Part shown: one piece after another, positions 9,401-16,676 of the stretch | How the letters are laid out: each line of letters opens with the position of its first letter | How positions within the stretch are numbered: the first letter of the stretch is position 1 | DNA from: SXMI01 sp964391365 | GTDB lineage: Bacteria; Actinomycetota; Acidimicrobiia; Acidimicrobiales; Microtrichaceae | NCBI GenBank assembly: GCA_964391365.1 | Contig: CAYMKW010000003.1 | Coordinates: 1 to 64,000 of the forward strand | Length of the DNA: 64,000 nt | Reading direction: 5' to 3' | Translations under genes and position numbers: made by a program | Notes under the pieces: model-generated | Database searches by the model: none | Told to the model about the DNA's origin: nothing | The model's input: the letters and a program-made list of their open reading frames with translations, nothing else

Positions 9401-10193
9401 CGCCCGGGGACCACTGCTTCGTGGCCACCGGCTGCAGGGACACCGGGATCTGTGCCGTCACATCGACCGTCGACGAGTCCGGATCCGCGTTGCCCGCCGA
9501 CACGGCCGCCGTGTTGGAGACCACCTGGCCGTTCACGACCGCCGTCTGCGTCGGCAGGCGCATGCCGACCTTGACCGACTGGCTGGTTCCTGCGGGCAGG
9601 CCGGTCTGGCCCCCACCGATGTCGCGCTTGTACACGACGGTGAGCTGACGGGTGACCGCGTCGTAGGTGACGACTCGATCACTGTTGGAGGACGGAATCG
9701 ACGTGACCTCGAATTCCGCCGGTAGGACATCGGTGACCGTGAAGTCGACGCAGGGCTCCGTGAGCGACGAACAGGAGCCGACGATCGAGTACTCGAGTTC
9801 GTCCCCGGGTTCGACCGTCGACCGGGTCACGGTCTTGACCACGCCGATCGTCGCGTCCCCGAGCAGCGCCGCCGGTTCCGGGAGTCCACCCGGCGCAGGC
9901 ACCGGCGCCGACGTCACCGGAGGTTGCTCGACAACGGTCGTCGACGGTGCGCTCGGCTGAGCCGGTGTCGTCGTGGGCGGAACGGTCGGGGCCGGTGCCG
10001 TTGACGGTGCCGCGGTCGACGGAACCGTGCTCGTCGTCACCGTCTCGACCGGGACCAACGTTGGGTCCTGAGCCCCGGATCGCCCGCTCCGGGTTGACGC
10101 CAACGCCACGGCACCGAGGTTGGCGACGATCAGCGCCACCACCACGACCATCGCTCCGACCTGTCGCCGTCGACCTCTCAGCGTCACCCTCAC
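3459..10193 (-). CDS. Giant secreted DUF11/DUF5979-type repeat surface protein with sorting signal
   Basis: A 2244-residue protein. It opens with a basic N-terminus and a signal-anchor helix (MVVVVALIVANLGAVALAS), then a Pro/Thr-rich linker to about residue 105. A long series of DUF11-like beta domains follows (each with patterns such as VEPGDELEYSI and DVLPAEF). About seven DUF5979-like repeats of roughly 100 residues follow, from around 1440 to 2185, each starting xxxITKVLTG-like and ending TNxFPxG-like. The C-terminus has LSFTG at 2198-2202, a hydrophobic stretch and an RRRR tail, which resembles a sortase signal with Ser instead of Pro. No sortase gene is in the window. Likely a cell-surface stalk or adhesin. 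The start is GTG. Confidence 0.85.
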   Translation of the reverse strand: MRVTLRGRRRQVGAMVVVVALIVANLGAVALASTRSGRSGAQDPTLVPVETVTTSTVPSTAAPSTAPAPTVPPTTTPAQPSAPSTTVVEQPPVTSAPVPAPGGLPEPAALLGDATIGVVKTVTRSTVEPGDELEYSIVGSCSSLTEPCVDFTVTDVLPAEFEVTSIPSSNSDRVVTYDAVTRQLTVVYKRDIGGGQTGLPAGTSQSVKVGMRLPTQTAVVNGQVVSNTAAVSAGNADPDSSTVDVTAQIPVSLQPVATKQWSPGAGLAQSGATSSITVGARNASTSSSQVRELAIADASTATFDRFDLTSVGTLDRFPAGADQVVVELCPLPVGSPCGPTDWLAGSPQSGATPLTLTAPSGVALADATGVRYRYSNSGGGDLPFDIDDARVAFDVVLRDTLRSTGQPLDPTTAESVRNCATPAVENANDQAAVGADACATYLIQPGNATVGATKDIFADSNGDYTADGNVVVGQNSGVSMKITTTNNSPYAVPLMAITEPSPSAISDFDKLDVTTARVTFPSAADEAVLTVTCRSGGDPAPVTLTAPPTKQSITSLGCAPGVFPASVSVSFVGFASDGVTPTIAPKAAGSLELHGTATGVTTEDVTSGLLNCAETSIASQPDGTGSSTAEACDTQPVQNPRPSVGGGTKSSTGVSTIVPGQELDFELAFRNNGNIPVSDVVLADPPDPTAASNPFGVIRLVRLRAITASPASVLEVYDPLAAAYVPYSPSDSALLNRATGIRVRVTGNLSPGQSFRAGYSVLLRDGQAEGVSFLNCASVGLDSPTSSPFCNGSEVRATTPGSGGSLNKLIVPGSVVRPQPGLPPQVITVRHAIQNTGSLYLKRLGFTDADPAFFDAVVFRGNLHVNFPNGANRVQVDVCTSVANCAGGTFTNGSPTGSSSPGLPSGVAAADVKGIRVTFTNSNGGYEILPSPNFPGGGKCPNSTFCFDAEVRQFLASAPTTPVPDVLGDLSGGFGESELQPPGSTFTIPDVAATVNVVQGTPSLSIVKTPNSRIGPGDTAPLSITVTNSGTDAVVDPVVVDPLPAGLTFDPVTPGAPPGQSYTVQYVLPSGVGAPTTVDFTTIPGGSPPPVTGCTDPNRVCKLGWSFPGFALPPGAKIILGFTVRLSPGVVAGQTVTNTAGASGADPRLTCTTPTSVTDDPSYGSGLYCTASANIVTLAGDDFTAEKWISADPDLGFLNAAGQPVPIGDPSCPRYANGSTVYTRFPCTARVLPGQVIDYLIRGVNSGTNPASEVVLVDGLPVQGDTGVLLSNQQRGTQWNNRPTMLGPVAAISPGAQVQTDYTNNPFPGPSFCTANLRPPPSDTCPGSSFSAGFGSSNTGFRTRLTFPDGQRLLPGESFALTWRMQAPASLTSTSNEPVAWNSFAYRPSFVLPSGATTVLPATEPLKVGVSMPLGTFRVAKDVVGLPPNVPLSPFELAYSCAIDSVDGSNTEVASGTFTLVDGGAFTSPRIPQGATCRIWETNAQGGQSPNTGEANAVEVTIDSESGPQTVGITNAYDTGSLTLSKAVVWDNVPPVPLPAPFHFQVTCAFPTLADILPSYPREIDLNEGDSATITGLPVGAICSATETDTVGAVEINWSSNNGGSFDGVDALVGIAPDSEGGTQLAAQNVYTTGGVQITKVLTGPASKWSQGPFVFEVSCVDPNGVLPPVTETVTLGPVDLVGTVSPVPTGYECTTTETDPGDSGSSVVEPSGVQVIPPYVPGDTPPGPVEVTSTNEFPAGSISISKVLAGSAAGPMADARFTIRIRCERDIVGVASPDNVQVFLDESVTIRGGETVTSSEPLPIGARCWAEETDSVGASSVVITADETNKVTITDAAPDVTVTATNTYPSGGSLIDEGDSGIRITKTLTGAAAGYAQGPFRFETVCTLGGFTLPTYPVTELTPTTLVGYVNPIPVGAECTVTEIFDGDAAGVVPAVVARVTVPAADAPAVDVDAVNEFPGGAVQVTKVVTGGAGSLLGAARYTVDVTCVRDLLSGGTETLVDESVQLAAGATVVVETGLPLGTRCWGEESDASGATTSSVDFDSEADAVTIGASDQTVTLTATNSFDVADLRVSKAVEGVGAASTFGFSVACTFTPAGGASIPVDLAASSDGSPRPASVPASAAVFRLAADSGRTLSIPVGALCDVDEFDSGGASSTTVEVTGGKPPRALTVSGATSVAFTNSFPASVSGGGAGRSLSFTGADTWRTGLVALVLLVLGGAAIQMERRRRPLPAGDTDPGSGPD

Positions 10194-10273
10194 CGCCGAT
10201 CACGTCCTGCCACCGTCCGCCACTACAGCCCGCGAAGGATACCGGCGGCAGTTCTGGACGAGACGTTGCCCCC

Positions 10274-10293
10274 GCCGGACCCAGGAGTCCGGC
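10274..10293 (-). terminator. Possible terminator hairpin after the acyl-CoA dehydrogenase gene
   Basis: GCCGGAC and GTCCGGC form a 7-bp stem with a 6-nt loop, 10 nt past the acyl-CoA dehydrogenase stop on the minus strand and before the giant surface-protein gene. It lacks a T-tract, which is common for terminators in high-GC actinobacteria. Confidence 0.4.
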
Positions 10294-10302
10294 GCCAGGA
10301 CC

Positions 10303-11655
10303 TCAGGCGTTCTTCGGCAGCTCCGAGTACGGCAGCGACTTGTCGTTGTTGGGCTCCCGGGGCAGCCCGAGCACCCGCTCGCCGATGATGTTCTTCTGGA
10401 TCTGGTCGGTGCCCCCGTAGATCGGCGGGCCCTGGGCCCACAGCGCCATTCCGGTCACCATCGGCAGGAACGGATTGCCGGTCGCCTCGTCGATGGCGGC
10501 CCGGTCGTCGTCCCGGTACGCGTGGAGCATCCCGGCCGCACCGACGATACGCAGGCTGAGGTCCCGGGACAGCCGCATCTGGTCGCTCATGCCGAGCTTG
10601 GCCAGATTCCCCAGTCCGGGCACCTCACCGCCGATCGCCTTCAGCGCCTTGGCCCGCAGGTTCGTGAACCGGCCGAGTTCACCCAGCGTGTACAGGCGCA
10701 TCAGGTCCTGGCGCACCGTCGGGTCGTCGATCGTCCCGTTCCCCTTGGCCAGGTCGATCAGCAGCTTGGCCCCACCCAGCGATGGGACGGCGCCGCCGCT
10801 GCGACGGCGAGGGGCGCTGCTCACGAAGTCCCCGGCCCGTCGCTCGAGCTGTCCGGCGATGGTGCCCGGCATCGCCGCACCGGCCGCACCGCTCCCGCCG
10901 CCCGAACCCAGTCCGGCGCGCTCGAAGGCGAGCGTCGTGTTGGCGACGGCCCAACCCTGGTTGAGTCCGCCGATCACCGCCGAGTCCGGGACCCGGACGT
11001 CGGACATGAAGACCTCGTTGAACATGGCGTGGCCGGTCATCTCCACCAACGGCCGGACGTCCATGCCCGGCTGGTCCATGGAGGCGGCGAACCACGTGAT
11101 GCCCTGGTGCTTCGGCACGTCCACGTCGGTCCGTGCGATCAGCATCCCCATGTCGGCCATGTGCCCGAGGGACGTCCAGACCTTCTGGCCGTTGACGATC
11201 CACTCGTCGCCGTCACGTTCGGCCCGGGCGCCCAGGCTCGCCAGGTCGGATCCGGCACCCGGTTCGCTGAACAGCTGACACCACGCATCCAGACCTGTCA
11301 CGATCCGACGCACGTAGTGGTCGATCTGCTCCTGGGTCCCGTGCGTGGCGATCGTCGGCGCGGCGAGCAGCAGGCCCAGACCACCCGGGGCGGACAGCGC
11401 TCCGTGTTCCGCAACGGCGCTCTGGACGGCCACCACGTCGTTGCGGGCGAGTCCCCGGCCGTAGGCGTTCTCGGGGAGACCGGGCGCCGACCAACCGGCG
11501 AGCCCGAGCCGCTCCCACCACTCACCGACGGTCAGGTCCGGATCCCAGTTCTGCTCGAGCCAGGCGTTGACCTCGGCGACCACGTCGCCCGTTGCTGCGC
11601 TGTCCACGGTGTCGGTCACGTCGGTCCCCCCGGTGTGGTCGTCGTCGCCCTGCAT
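10303..11655 (-). CDS. Acyl-CoA dehydrogenase (FadE type)
   Basis: A 450-residue FAD-dependent acyl-CoA dehydrogenase that would make a 2,3-enoyl-CoA. Family signatures are present: QLFSEPGAGSDLA (substrate/FAD loop), VNGQKVWTSLG, and near the C-terminus YGGTDQIQKNIIGER. The position holding the catalytic Glu in medium-chain enzymes (YEGT) is Gly here. A Glu in LAFERAGLG sits where isovaleryl-CoA- and long-chain-type enzymes carry theirs, so activity is likely. Substrate is not predictable; actinobacteria have many FadE paralogues for fatty acids, branched acids and sterols. It is a single gene followed by a hairpin. Confidence 0.92.
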   Translation of the reverse strand: MQGDDDHTGGTDVTDTVDSAATGDVVAEVNAWLEQNWDPDLTVGEWWERLGLAGWSAPGLPENAYGRGLARNDVVAVQSAVAEHGALSAPGGLGLLLAAPTIATHGTQEQIDHYVRRIVTGLDAWCQLFSEPGAGSDLASLGARAERDGDEWIVNGQKVWTSLGHMADMGMLIARTDVDVPKHQGITWFAASMDQPGMDVRPLVEMTGHAMFNEVFMSDVRVPDSAVIGGLNQGWAVANTTLAFERAGLGSGGGSGAAGAAMPGTIAGQLERRAGDFVSSAPRRRSGGAVPSLGGAKLLIDLAKGNGTIDDPTVRQDLMRLYTLGELGRFTNLRAKALKAIGGEVPGLGNLAKLGMSDQMRLSRDLSLRIVGAAGMLHAYRDDDRAAIDEATGNPFLPMVTGMALWAQGPPIYGGTDQIQKNIIGERVLGLPREPNNDKSLPYSELPKNA

Positions 11656-11711
11656 GCTCGCCCACCGCAGGCGTCGAGTCCAACCCCCCGGGGCCGCCCT
11701 CGACCGACGGC

Positions 11712-12356
11712 TCAGGCCAGCCAGTCGCCCACGAAGGCGTCGAACCCGGCCCGGTCGACGGTGATCCGGAGGTGCCCCTCGTCGGTTCGGGCGATGTCCA
11801 GCGACGGACAGAAGAACGAGCCGCCCGGCGAGAAGAAGTGGGGCGAACCGACGACGGCCCGTTCCCGTCCGAGCCGGTACTCGTCCTCAACCGCACGGAC
11901 ATCGGCGATGGCATCGGCGACCGAGTCGGGATCGAACCCGCACGCGACGGCCACGTCCGTGAGCACCGCTGGGTCGCTCACGTCCCGGCCCTGCTCGAAG
12001 AGTGCCGTGCGCAGCGCCAGGCTCACCGACTCCCCCAGCCGGAGATCCTGCGCGTAGGCGGCAGCCGCCAGCGCCATGGACGGGACGAACGACTCGGGGA
12101 AGGCGTCCTGTCGGAACCCGGCGAACTCGTCGACCGGCAGCTGGGCGCGCAGATCGTCGATCTCCTCGGCAATGAACTCGGCGTCGAGCGGCCGGCCGTT
12201 GACCCACTCCAGGGGCCACGCCCACACCCGCAGCACCACATCGGACCGGCCGAGGTCGTCCCGGCGACGCGCCAGCATCCGCAGCCCGACGTGGGCGAAC
12301 GGACAGCCAACGTCCGCGAAGACGTCGACGACCACGGGCTCGGCAGGAGCCGTCAC
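11712..12356 (-). CDS. DsbA-family thioredoxin-fold protein (FrnE / HCCA isomerase-like)
   Basis: A 214-residue thioredoxin-fold protein with a large helical insertion. The active-site region reads FADVGCPFAHVG: the first Cys is kept but the CxxC partner is Ala. There is no signal peptide, so it is probably cytosolic. Related proteins include 2-hydroxychromene-2-carboxylate isomerases and FrnE-like oxidoreductases; with only one Cys, a glutathione-transferase-like or isomerase role is more likely than disulfide formation. The GTG start at 12356 overlaps the stop of the upstream glucosaminidase-like gene by 4 nt (GTGA). Confidence 0.8.
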   Translation of the reverse strand: MTAPAEPVVVDVFADVGCPFAHVGLRMLARRRDDLGRSDVVLRVWAWPLEWVNGRPLDAEFIAEEIDDLRAQLPVDEFAGFRQDAFPESFVPSMALAAAAYAQDLRLGESVSLALRTALFEQGRDVSDPAVLTDVAVACGFDPDSVADAIADVRAVEDEYRLGRERAVVGSPHFFSPGGSFFCPSLDIARTDEGHLRITVDRAGFDAFVGDWLA

Positions 12357-13783
12357 GGTGCCGATGGGACCGGCTCGGGCGGAGCGGCCTGCTGACGACG
12401 CTCGACCGTGGAGCGGAGCAGCTGGTCGTAGAGGGTCAGGATCTTGATCCCGTACTGCCGGTTGGTCGCCCAGACCCCGGCCAGCGACATCCAGGTCGCA
12501 CAGCACCCCCGCACGTACACCTTCTCGGGCGCCCGGCTGGCCGGCGGACGGGCCAGCGTGGCTGCCGTCGCCGTGGCATCGGCGTAGGTGCGGAGCAGTT
12601 GGATCTGCGCACGGGCCCCCAGCTGCGGCGTGGCGAAGATGTAGCCCCGGGTGCACGAGTCGCACGCGCCGATGCCGGCGTAGTTGTGGTCGCCCGGCTC
12701 GACCATGGATCCCGTGAAGCTGAACCAGCCGGTCTCCAACAACGACTGGACCCAGGCCAGGTCCGCCCGGACGCCCTCGGCAGCGCCCTCGTCGATGAAG
12801 TGCACGGCCAGCGCCTCGACGTCGACGCTCGGATGCGCCCGACCGTTGGCCCGGGCGAACGCGGCCAGGTCCTCGGCGGTCACCAACGAGGTGCCCAGGA
12901 TCGTGGGGCCGGTGGCGTCGAACAGCGAGACGACGTTCGCCTCGACCTCGGGATCGAGCGGCCGGGACCGGAGCTCGGCCTCTGCCGTCCGGAGCTCGGC
13001 CACCACCGTGCTCCGGGAGGCCACCACCCCGCGGCGTTCCTCGACCGTCGCCTCGGCGGCCCGCTCCGCCGCCGCGGCGTCCGACAACGAACGCTCGGCA
13101 TCAGCCAGATCGGCCCGGGTCGCCGCCACGGCGTGGTCTGCGTAGACGCGCGTCTGCTGGGCGTCGACGTAGCCGGGATCCTGACCGCCGGTCCCGACCC
13201 GGAGCCGGGACAGCGTGTCGTCACGTGCGGTGCCGACGCGCATGTAGGCGTCGGCGGCGAGCACGCCGAGCTGTCGGCGGAAGCTCCCGACCGTCCGGTC
13301 CCGTTCAGCCGTGATCGAGGAGGCGGTGCGTTCCAGGGCCTCGGCGGCCGCCAGGTCGGTGGATGCCAGGTCGAGCGACGCCTGGGCGTCAGCGACACGG
13401 GCGACGACCACCGCCACCTCTGCGTCCCGGGCCTGCTGGGCCCGGATCCGCGCCTCGGCGAGCAGCTGGTCGATCGACACCGGGTCGAGGCGGACGGGCG
13501 AGGTCGGCAGGGGATCCGTCGCGGTCCTGCGGCTGGTGCCGCCCGCCGGAGGTGCGATCGAGGTCGACGGCGTTGGGTCACCGGGTGCAGTGGTCGACGT
13601 GGTCGTCGAAGTGGTGCTCTGCGCAGGGTCGCCCGCCGGGTCGGTCTGGGCACCCACCGGTTGGGACGTCGCCAAGAGGAACAACGCCACCGATGCTCCC
13701 AACAGGGCCCGGCCACGGCGACGCGCGCCACCACCGGGGCGCGTACCGGTGGGTCCGGACGAGGTGCGGTCGGGGGGTCTCAT
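12353..13783 (-). CDS. Secreted coiled-coil protein with glucosaminidase-like domain
   Basis: A 476-residue exported protein. It has a basic N-terminus, a signal helix (ALLGASVALFLLATSQPVGA) and a Thr/Ser/Pro linker. A long Ala-rich coiled coil follows (about residues 110-290), like the EnvC/NlpC-associated coils. The C-terminal domain has LAWVQSLLETGWF and YAGIGACDSC, matching the Glu and Gly pattern of bacterial endo-beta-N-acetylglucosaminidase (GH73-type) domains. It probably cuts or binds peptidoglycan during growth. ATG at 13783 is followed directly by the export signal. The gene is divergent from the TetR regulator and may share its operator region. Confidence 0.8.
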   Translation of the reverse strand: MRPPDRTSSGPTGTRPGGGARRRGRALLGASVALFLLATSQPVGAQTDPAGDPAQSTTSTTTSTTAPGDPTPSTSIAPPAGGTSRRTATDPLPTSPVRLDPVSIDQLLAEARIRAQQARDAEVAVVVARVADAQASLDLASTDLAAAEALERTASSITAERDRTVGSFRRQLGVLAADAYMRVGTARDDTLSRLRVGTGGQDPGYVDAQQTRVYADHAVAATRADLADAERSLSDAAAAERAAEATVEERRGVVASRSTVVAELRTAEAELRSRPLDPEVEANVVSLFDATGPTILGTSLVTAEDLAAFARANGRAHPSVDVEALAVHFIDEGAAEGVRADLAWVQSLLETGWFSFTGSMVEPGDHNYAGIGACDSCTRGYIFATPQLGARAQIQLLRTYADATATAATLARPPASRAPEKVYVRGCCATWMSLAGVWATNRQYGIKILTLYDQLLRSTVERRQQAAPPEPVPSAP

Positions 13784-13881
13784 GGTCGCATCGCGCTGGC
13801 CCCGTGGTTCTAGTCCGGTGCCTCGGTCATGGCTAGGGGCGAACCCGATCGAACCCGCCCCTTGCCGCCCGGATCCGTCGG

Positions 13882-13887
13882 TACTAC
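13882..13887 (+). promoter_or_regulatory. Candidate -10 element of the TetR-hydroxylase operon
   Basis: TACTAC lies one base before the palindromic operator and 10 nt before the GTG start. If this is the -10 hexamer, transcription would start inside the palindrome, so repressor binding would block it. No clear -35 was found. Confidence 0.35.
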
Positions 13888-13912
13888 GTTTTCCGAAGTG
13901 CCTTCGGAAAAC
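13888..13912. promoter_or_regulatory. Perfect 25-bp palindrome: probable TetR operator
   Basis: Two 11-bp arms, GTTTTCCGAAG and CTTCGGAAAAC, are perfect inverted repeats around a 3-nt centre (TGC). The preferred TetR start codon lies in the palindrome centre (GTG at 13898). It is AT-rich at its edges and located where a TetR autoregulatory operator would be expected. Autorepression and control of the downstream hydroxylase are inferred. Confidence 0.7.
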
Positions 13913-14650
13913 GCCGTCGTCGACCGTCGGGGCCGCAAGCGGGCGGCCCGGCGCGACGCGCTCCTCGACCTGGCCGGCGATCTCGTTGCGGCCGGCGGCG
14001 TCCACGCCCTCACGATGACCTCACTGGCGCAGGCCGCCGACTACGCGCCCGCGTCGCTGTACACCTACTTCCCCTCACGTTCCTCGCTCATCGCCACCCT
14101 CCAGGAACAGGCGCTCCTCCGGCTCGCCGCCGCCGCACGGACGGCGGTGGAACGCTGGGACGACGACCTCCGCGCCCTCGGGACCGGCACCGACGACCCG
14201 GGTGGCGCGTTGGCCCGACTGTGGGCCTTCAACGACCTGCTGGTCCGGGCTCCGGCGGAGCACCCCCGGGATTTCGCCCTCCAGCAGGAACTGCTGGTGG
14301 CGGTCGATGCCGAGACCGACGACGACGCCGCCAGAGTCGTCCCGAGCGCCATGGCGGTCCTCGACGTCCCGCGCACCCTCCTGCTCCGGGCCGCCGGAGC
14401 GGGAGCGATCACGAACGAGGCCGACGAACAGGTGGGCCGCACCCTGGCGTGGGTGGCTGCGATCAACGGGGCGCTCCTCGCCGGACGGGTGCGCTCCGGG
14501 CTCGCCGTCGGTCCGACGTCCCTGGCCGAGTCGATCAGCCGGTCGATGCTCGTCGGGTGGGGCGCCCCGATCGACCTGGTCGACAGCGCGCGGGTGCTGG
14601 CGCTGCGCTGGCAGGACGGAACGGGAACCCAACCGGAGGAGACACCGTGA
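13898..14650 (+). CDS. TetR-family transcriptional regulator
   Basis: A 250-residue repressor. The N-terminal HTH reads RRDALLDLAGDLVAAG, then LTMTSLAQAADYAPASLYTY and FPSRSSLIATL, the classic TetR DNA-binding pattern. The ligand-binding C-terminal domain is unassigned. GTG at 13898 gives the usual short lead before the HTH; GTG/ATG starts further up (from 13829) would add 23 residues of low conservation and translate through the operator. The stop overlaps the start of the fatty-acid hydroxylase gene (GTGA), so it most likely controls that gene and responds to a lipid ligand. No Shine-Dalgarno is visible. Confidence 0.88.
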   Translation: MPSENAVVDRRGRKRAARRDALLDLAGDLVAAGGVHALTMTSLAQAADYAPASLYTYFPSRSSLIATLQEQALLRLAAAARTAVERWDDDLRALGTGTDDPGGALARLWAFNDLLVRAPAEHPRDFALQQELLVAVDAETDDDAARVVPSAMAVLDVPRTLLLRAAGAGAITNEADEQVGRTLAWVAAINGALLAGRVRSGLAVGPTSLAESISRSMLVGWGAPIDLVDSARVLALRWQDGTGTQPEETP

Positions 14651-15291
14651 CCACCACCATCGGCAGCCTCCTCGTCGCTGCGCTCTGCATCGGCATCGGC
14701 ATGAACCTCTGGTTCCTGGCCGAGTACCTGCTCCACCGGTTCGCCATGCACCACCTGCACGGCCGAGGGATCATGAGCCGGGAACACCTGGAGCACCACG
14801 TCCACTCCTCGTGGTCGTTCGACGTCACGCACCTCATGTCGTGGACCGGTGTCGCCGTCGTGGGGGGTCTGGTCTGGTTCCCGATCGGCTGGGCCGTCGC
14901 CGGCACGGCCGTCGGAATCCTGCTCGCCGTCGGCTGGGCCCTGGGCTACGCCTTCTACGAGTTCCAGCACGCCCGCTGTCACCTGGCGCCACCGCGGGGG
15001 AGCTACGGCCGCTGGGTGCGACGGCACCACTTCCAGCACCACTTCGGGGCACCCATGTCGAACCACGGTGTGTCGATCCCGGTCTGGGACCTGGTGTTCG
15101 GCACCCGACGCGAGGTCGAGCGGGTCCGGGTGCCCCGCCGGCTCGCCCTGCCCTGGATGCTGGACGACACCGGCGCACTGCGCCCCGAGTTCGCCGAGGA
15201 CTACGAACTGGTCGGCCGGGACCTCCTGGACGAACGCCAGGCGGGGATCGACCGGGCCAGGGCGTTCGCCTCGATCGCTCCCACGGACTGA
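14647..15291 (+). CDS. Fatty-acid/sterol hydroxylase superfamily membrane di-iron enzyme
   Basis: A 214-residue integral membrane protein carrying the His-box set of PF04116 enzymes: EYLLHRFAMHH, REHLEHHVH, EFQHARCH and HHFQHHFG, followed by NHGVSIPVWDLVFGT. These His residues bind two irons that activate O2 to hydroxylate or desaturate a lipid chain. Hydrophobic helices lie between the boxes. The exact substrate (fatty acid, sterol, hopanoid or carotenoid) cannot be told. It overlaps the TetR gene by 4 nt and its stop lies 5 nt from a convergent thioesterase gene. Confidence 0.88.
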   Translation: MTTTIGSLLVAALCIGIGMNLWFLAEYLLHRFAMHHLHGRGIMSREHLEHHVHSSWSFDVTHLMSWTGVAVVGGLVWFPIGWAVAGTAVGILLAVGWALGYAFYEFQHARCHLAPPRGSYGRWVRRHHFQHHFGAPMSNHGVSIPVWDLVFGTRREVERVRVPRRLALPWMLDDTGALRPEFAEDYELVGRDLLDERQAGIDRARAFASIAPTD

Positions 15292-15296
15292 GCCGA

Positions 15297-16115
15297 TCAG
15301 CGACCGCCGTGGCGGAGCAGGACCTCCTGGGCGAAGGTCGCCACGTGGACCCCGTCGGTCGAGTGGACGTGCCCGATCGCGAGTCCCCGACCGCCGACGA
15401 AGGTGTGGCAGGTCACGTCGTGCAGGTGCCACTCATCGGCTCGGAACGGGCGGTGGAACCAGATCGTGTGGTCCAGGCTCGCCGTGAAGACGCTCGACTC
15501 GGCGTCCTCGGGCCAGTCGCGGCTGATCGGGTGCGCCCGCACGACCGCATCGGTCGGCAGGTCGTCGGAGATGTAGGCCAGCGCGGCTGCGTGGTCGACC
15601 TGCCCGGCACCCGGTGAGCCGACCGCCCGGAACCAGCCGGCCGCACGACCCGCGCCCTCCCGCTGCGGCAGCGAGGCCACCGCCTCCGGGGGCAGCATGG
15701 CCCGTTCGAACACCGGACTCCACGACGACTGCTCCAGGTCGGCCGGTGCCGGCACCTCCAGCGGCATCGGGATCGTCACCACGTCGTCGGAGGGCTCGGG
15801 GCGCTGGAAGCTGGCCTCCAGGTTCAGGATCGCTCCGGGCATCTGGTGGGCCACCACCCTGCGGGTGCAGAACGAACGACCGTCACGGATCGGGTCGACC
15901 TCGTAGAGAACCGGCTGCTCGTGGTCGCCACGCCGGATGAAGTAGGCGCGCAGCGAGTGCACCTCGAACTCGTCGTCGACACCGACGGCCGCTGCGGCCA
16001 GGGCCTGCGCCACGATCTGCCCGCCGTAGAGCCCGCCCCAGGGGTACCGGGGTCCACGACCGATCCAGGTGCCGTGGTCACCGGCACGCAGCGAGAGGAT
16101 CTCGCCGACGTCCAC
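15297..16115 (-). CDS. tesB: Acyl-CoA thioesterase II
   Basis: A 272-residue double-hotdog thioesterase that hydrolyses acyl-CoA to free acid and CoA. The N-terminal hotdog has GGLYGGQIVAQAL and RSFCTRRVVAHQ; the C-terminal hotdog has SLDHTIWFHRPF with the catalytic Asp, and GHVHSTDGVHVATFAQEVL with the Thr/Gln region of the TesB triad. Length matches the family. It starts only 2 nt after the SnoaL-like gene stop, so they form an operon, possibly for lipid or sterol metabolism. Confidence 0.92.
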   Translation of the reverse strand: MDVGEILSLRAGDHGTWIGRGPRYPWGGLYGGQIVAQALAAAAVGVDDEFEVHSLRAYFIRRGDHEQPVLYEVDPIRDGRSFCTRRVVAHQMPGAILNLEASFQRPEPSDDVVTIPMPLEVPAPADLEQSSWSPVFERAMLPPEAVASLPQREGAGRAAGWFRAVGSPGAGQVDHAAALAYISDDLPTDAVVRAHPISRDWPEDAESSVFTASLDHTIWFHRPFRADEWHLHDVTCHTFVGGRGLAIGHVHSTDGVHVATFAQEVLLRHGGR

Positions 16116-16117
16116 GA

Positions 16118-16588
16118 TCAGGAGCCGATCGACGTCGGGTCGAAGGTGAGGTGGCGGGCCACGTCACCCCAGATCGACGGCTCCATCCGCCGGGAGCGGA
16201 ACACCCACGCGCCACGGTCACGCTCGACGCGATCCACGTACCGTCCCGTCACGATCGGCTCCAGCGCACCACTCCCCACCTGCTGCAGGACGAGGAACCG
16301 AGAGCGGGCGACCGCCGAACCGTCGGGCCGGGCCTCGACCACCAGGTTGGTGACCAGGTGCACCGTCTCCGGTGTGCCCGAGTCGTGACGCCGCGTGGTC
16401 GCAGCGAACAGCTCCGTCACCGCTGCGGCGCCTGCGGCGACGACGCGGTCCTCGCCGTCGCGGAGTTCGCCACCGGCGAACAGGGCGCCGACCGCAGCGA
16501 AGTCGCCGTCGTCCACCGCGGCGCTGTAGCGGGCGAGCAGCTCGGCGATCTCGAATCGATCCGCAGCGGTCAGTCCCATCCCGGCCAT
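16118..16588 (-). CDS. SnoaL-like (NTF2-fold) protein
   Basis: A 156-residue protein of the SnoaL_4 type: helix AADRFEIAELLARYSAAVDDGDF, then FAGGELRD, then strands HLVTNLVVEA, ARSRFLVLQQ, GRYVDRVERD and WVFRSRRMEP. Many relatives act in aromatic or steroid ring chemistry, others are non-enzymatic. ATG at 16588 has a GGGAGG ribosome site about 8 nt upstream. It is the first gene of an operon with tesB. Confidence 0.83.
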   Translation of the reverse strand: MAGMGLTAADRFEIAELLARYSAAVDDGDFAAVGALFAGGELRDGEDRVVAAGAAAVTELFAATTRRHDSGTPETVHLVTNLVVEARPDGSAVARSRFLVLQQVGSGALEPIVTGRYVDRVERDRGAWVFRSRRMEPSIWGDVARHLTFDPTSIGS

Positions 16589-16676
16589 GTTCGCAGCCTC
16601 CCGGCCGCGGCGTGACCACCCGTACCCGCATCGGGTCGGAGGGAACATCGGGACCGGGACAGGGGTTCCCTCCGGC

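Noticed and set aside
12599..13813. 404-codon plus-strand frame across the glucosaminidase-like gene
   Set aside because: Minus strand has signal peptide, coiled coil and glucosaminidase motif; the plus strand shows none.
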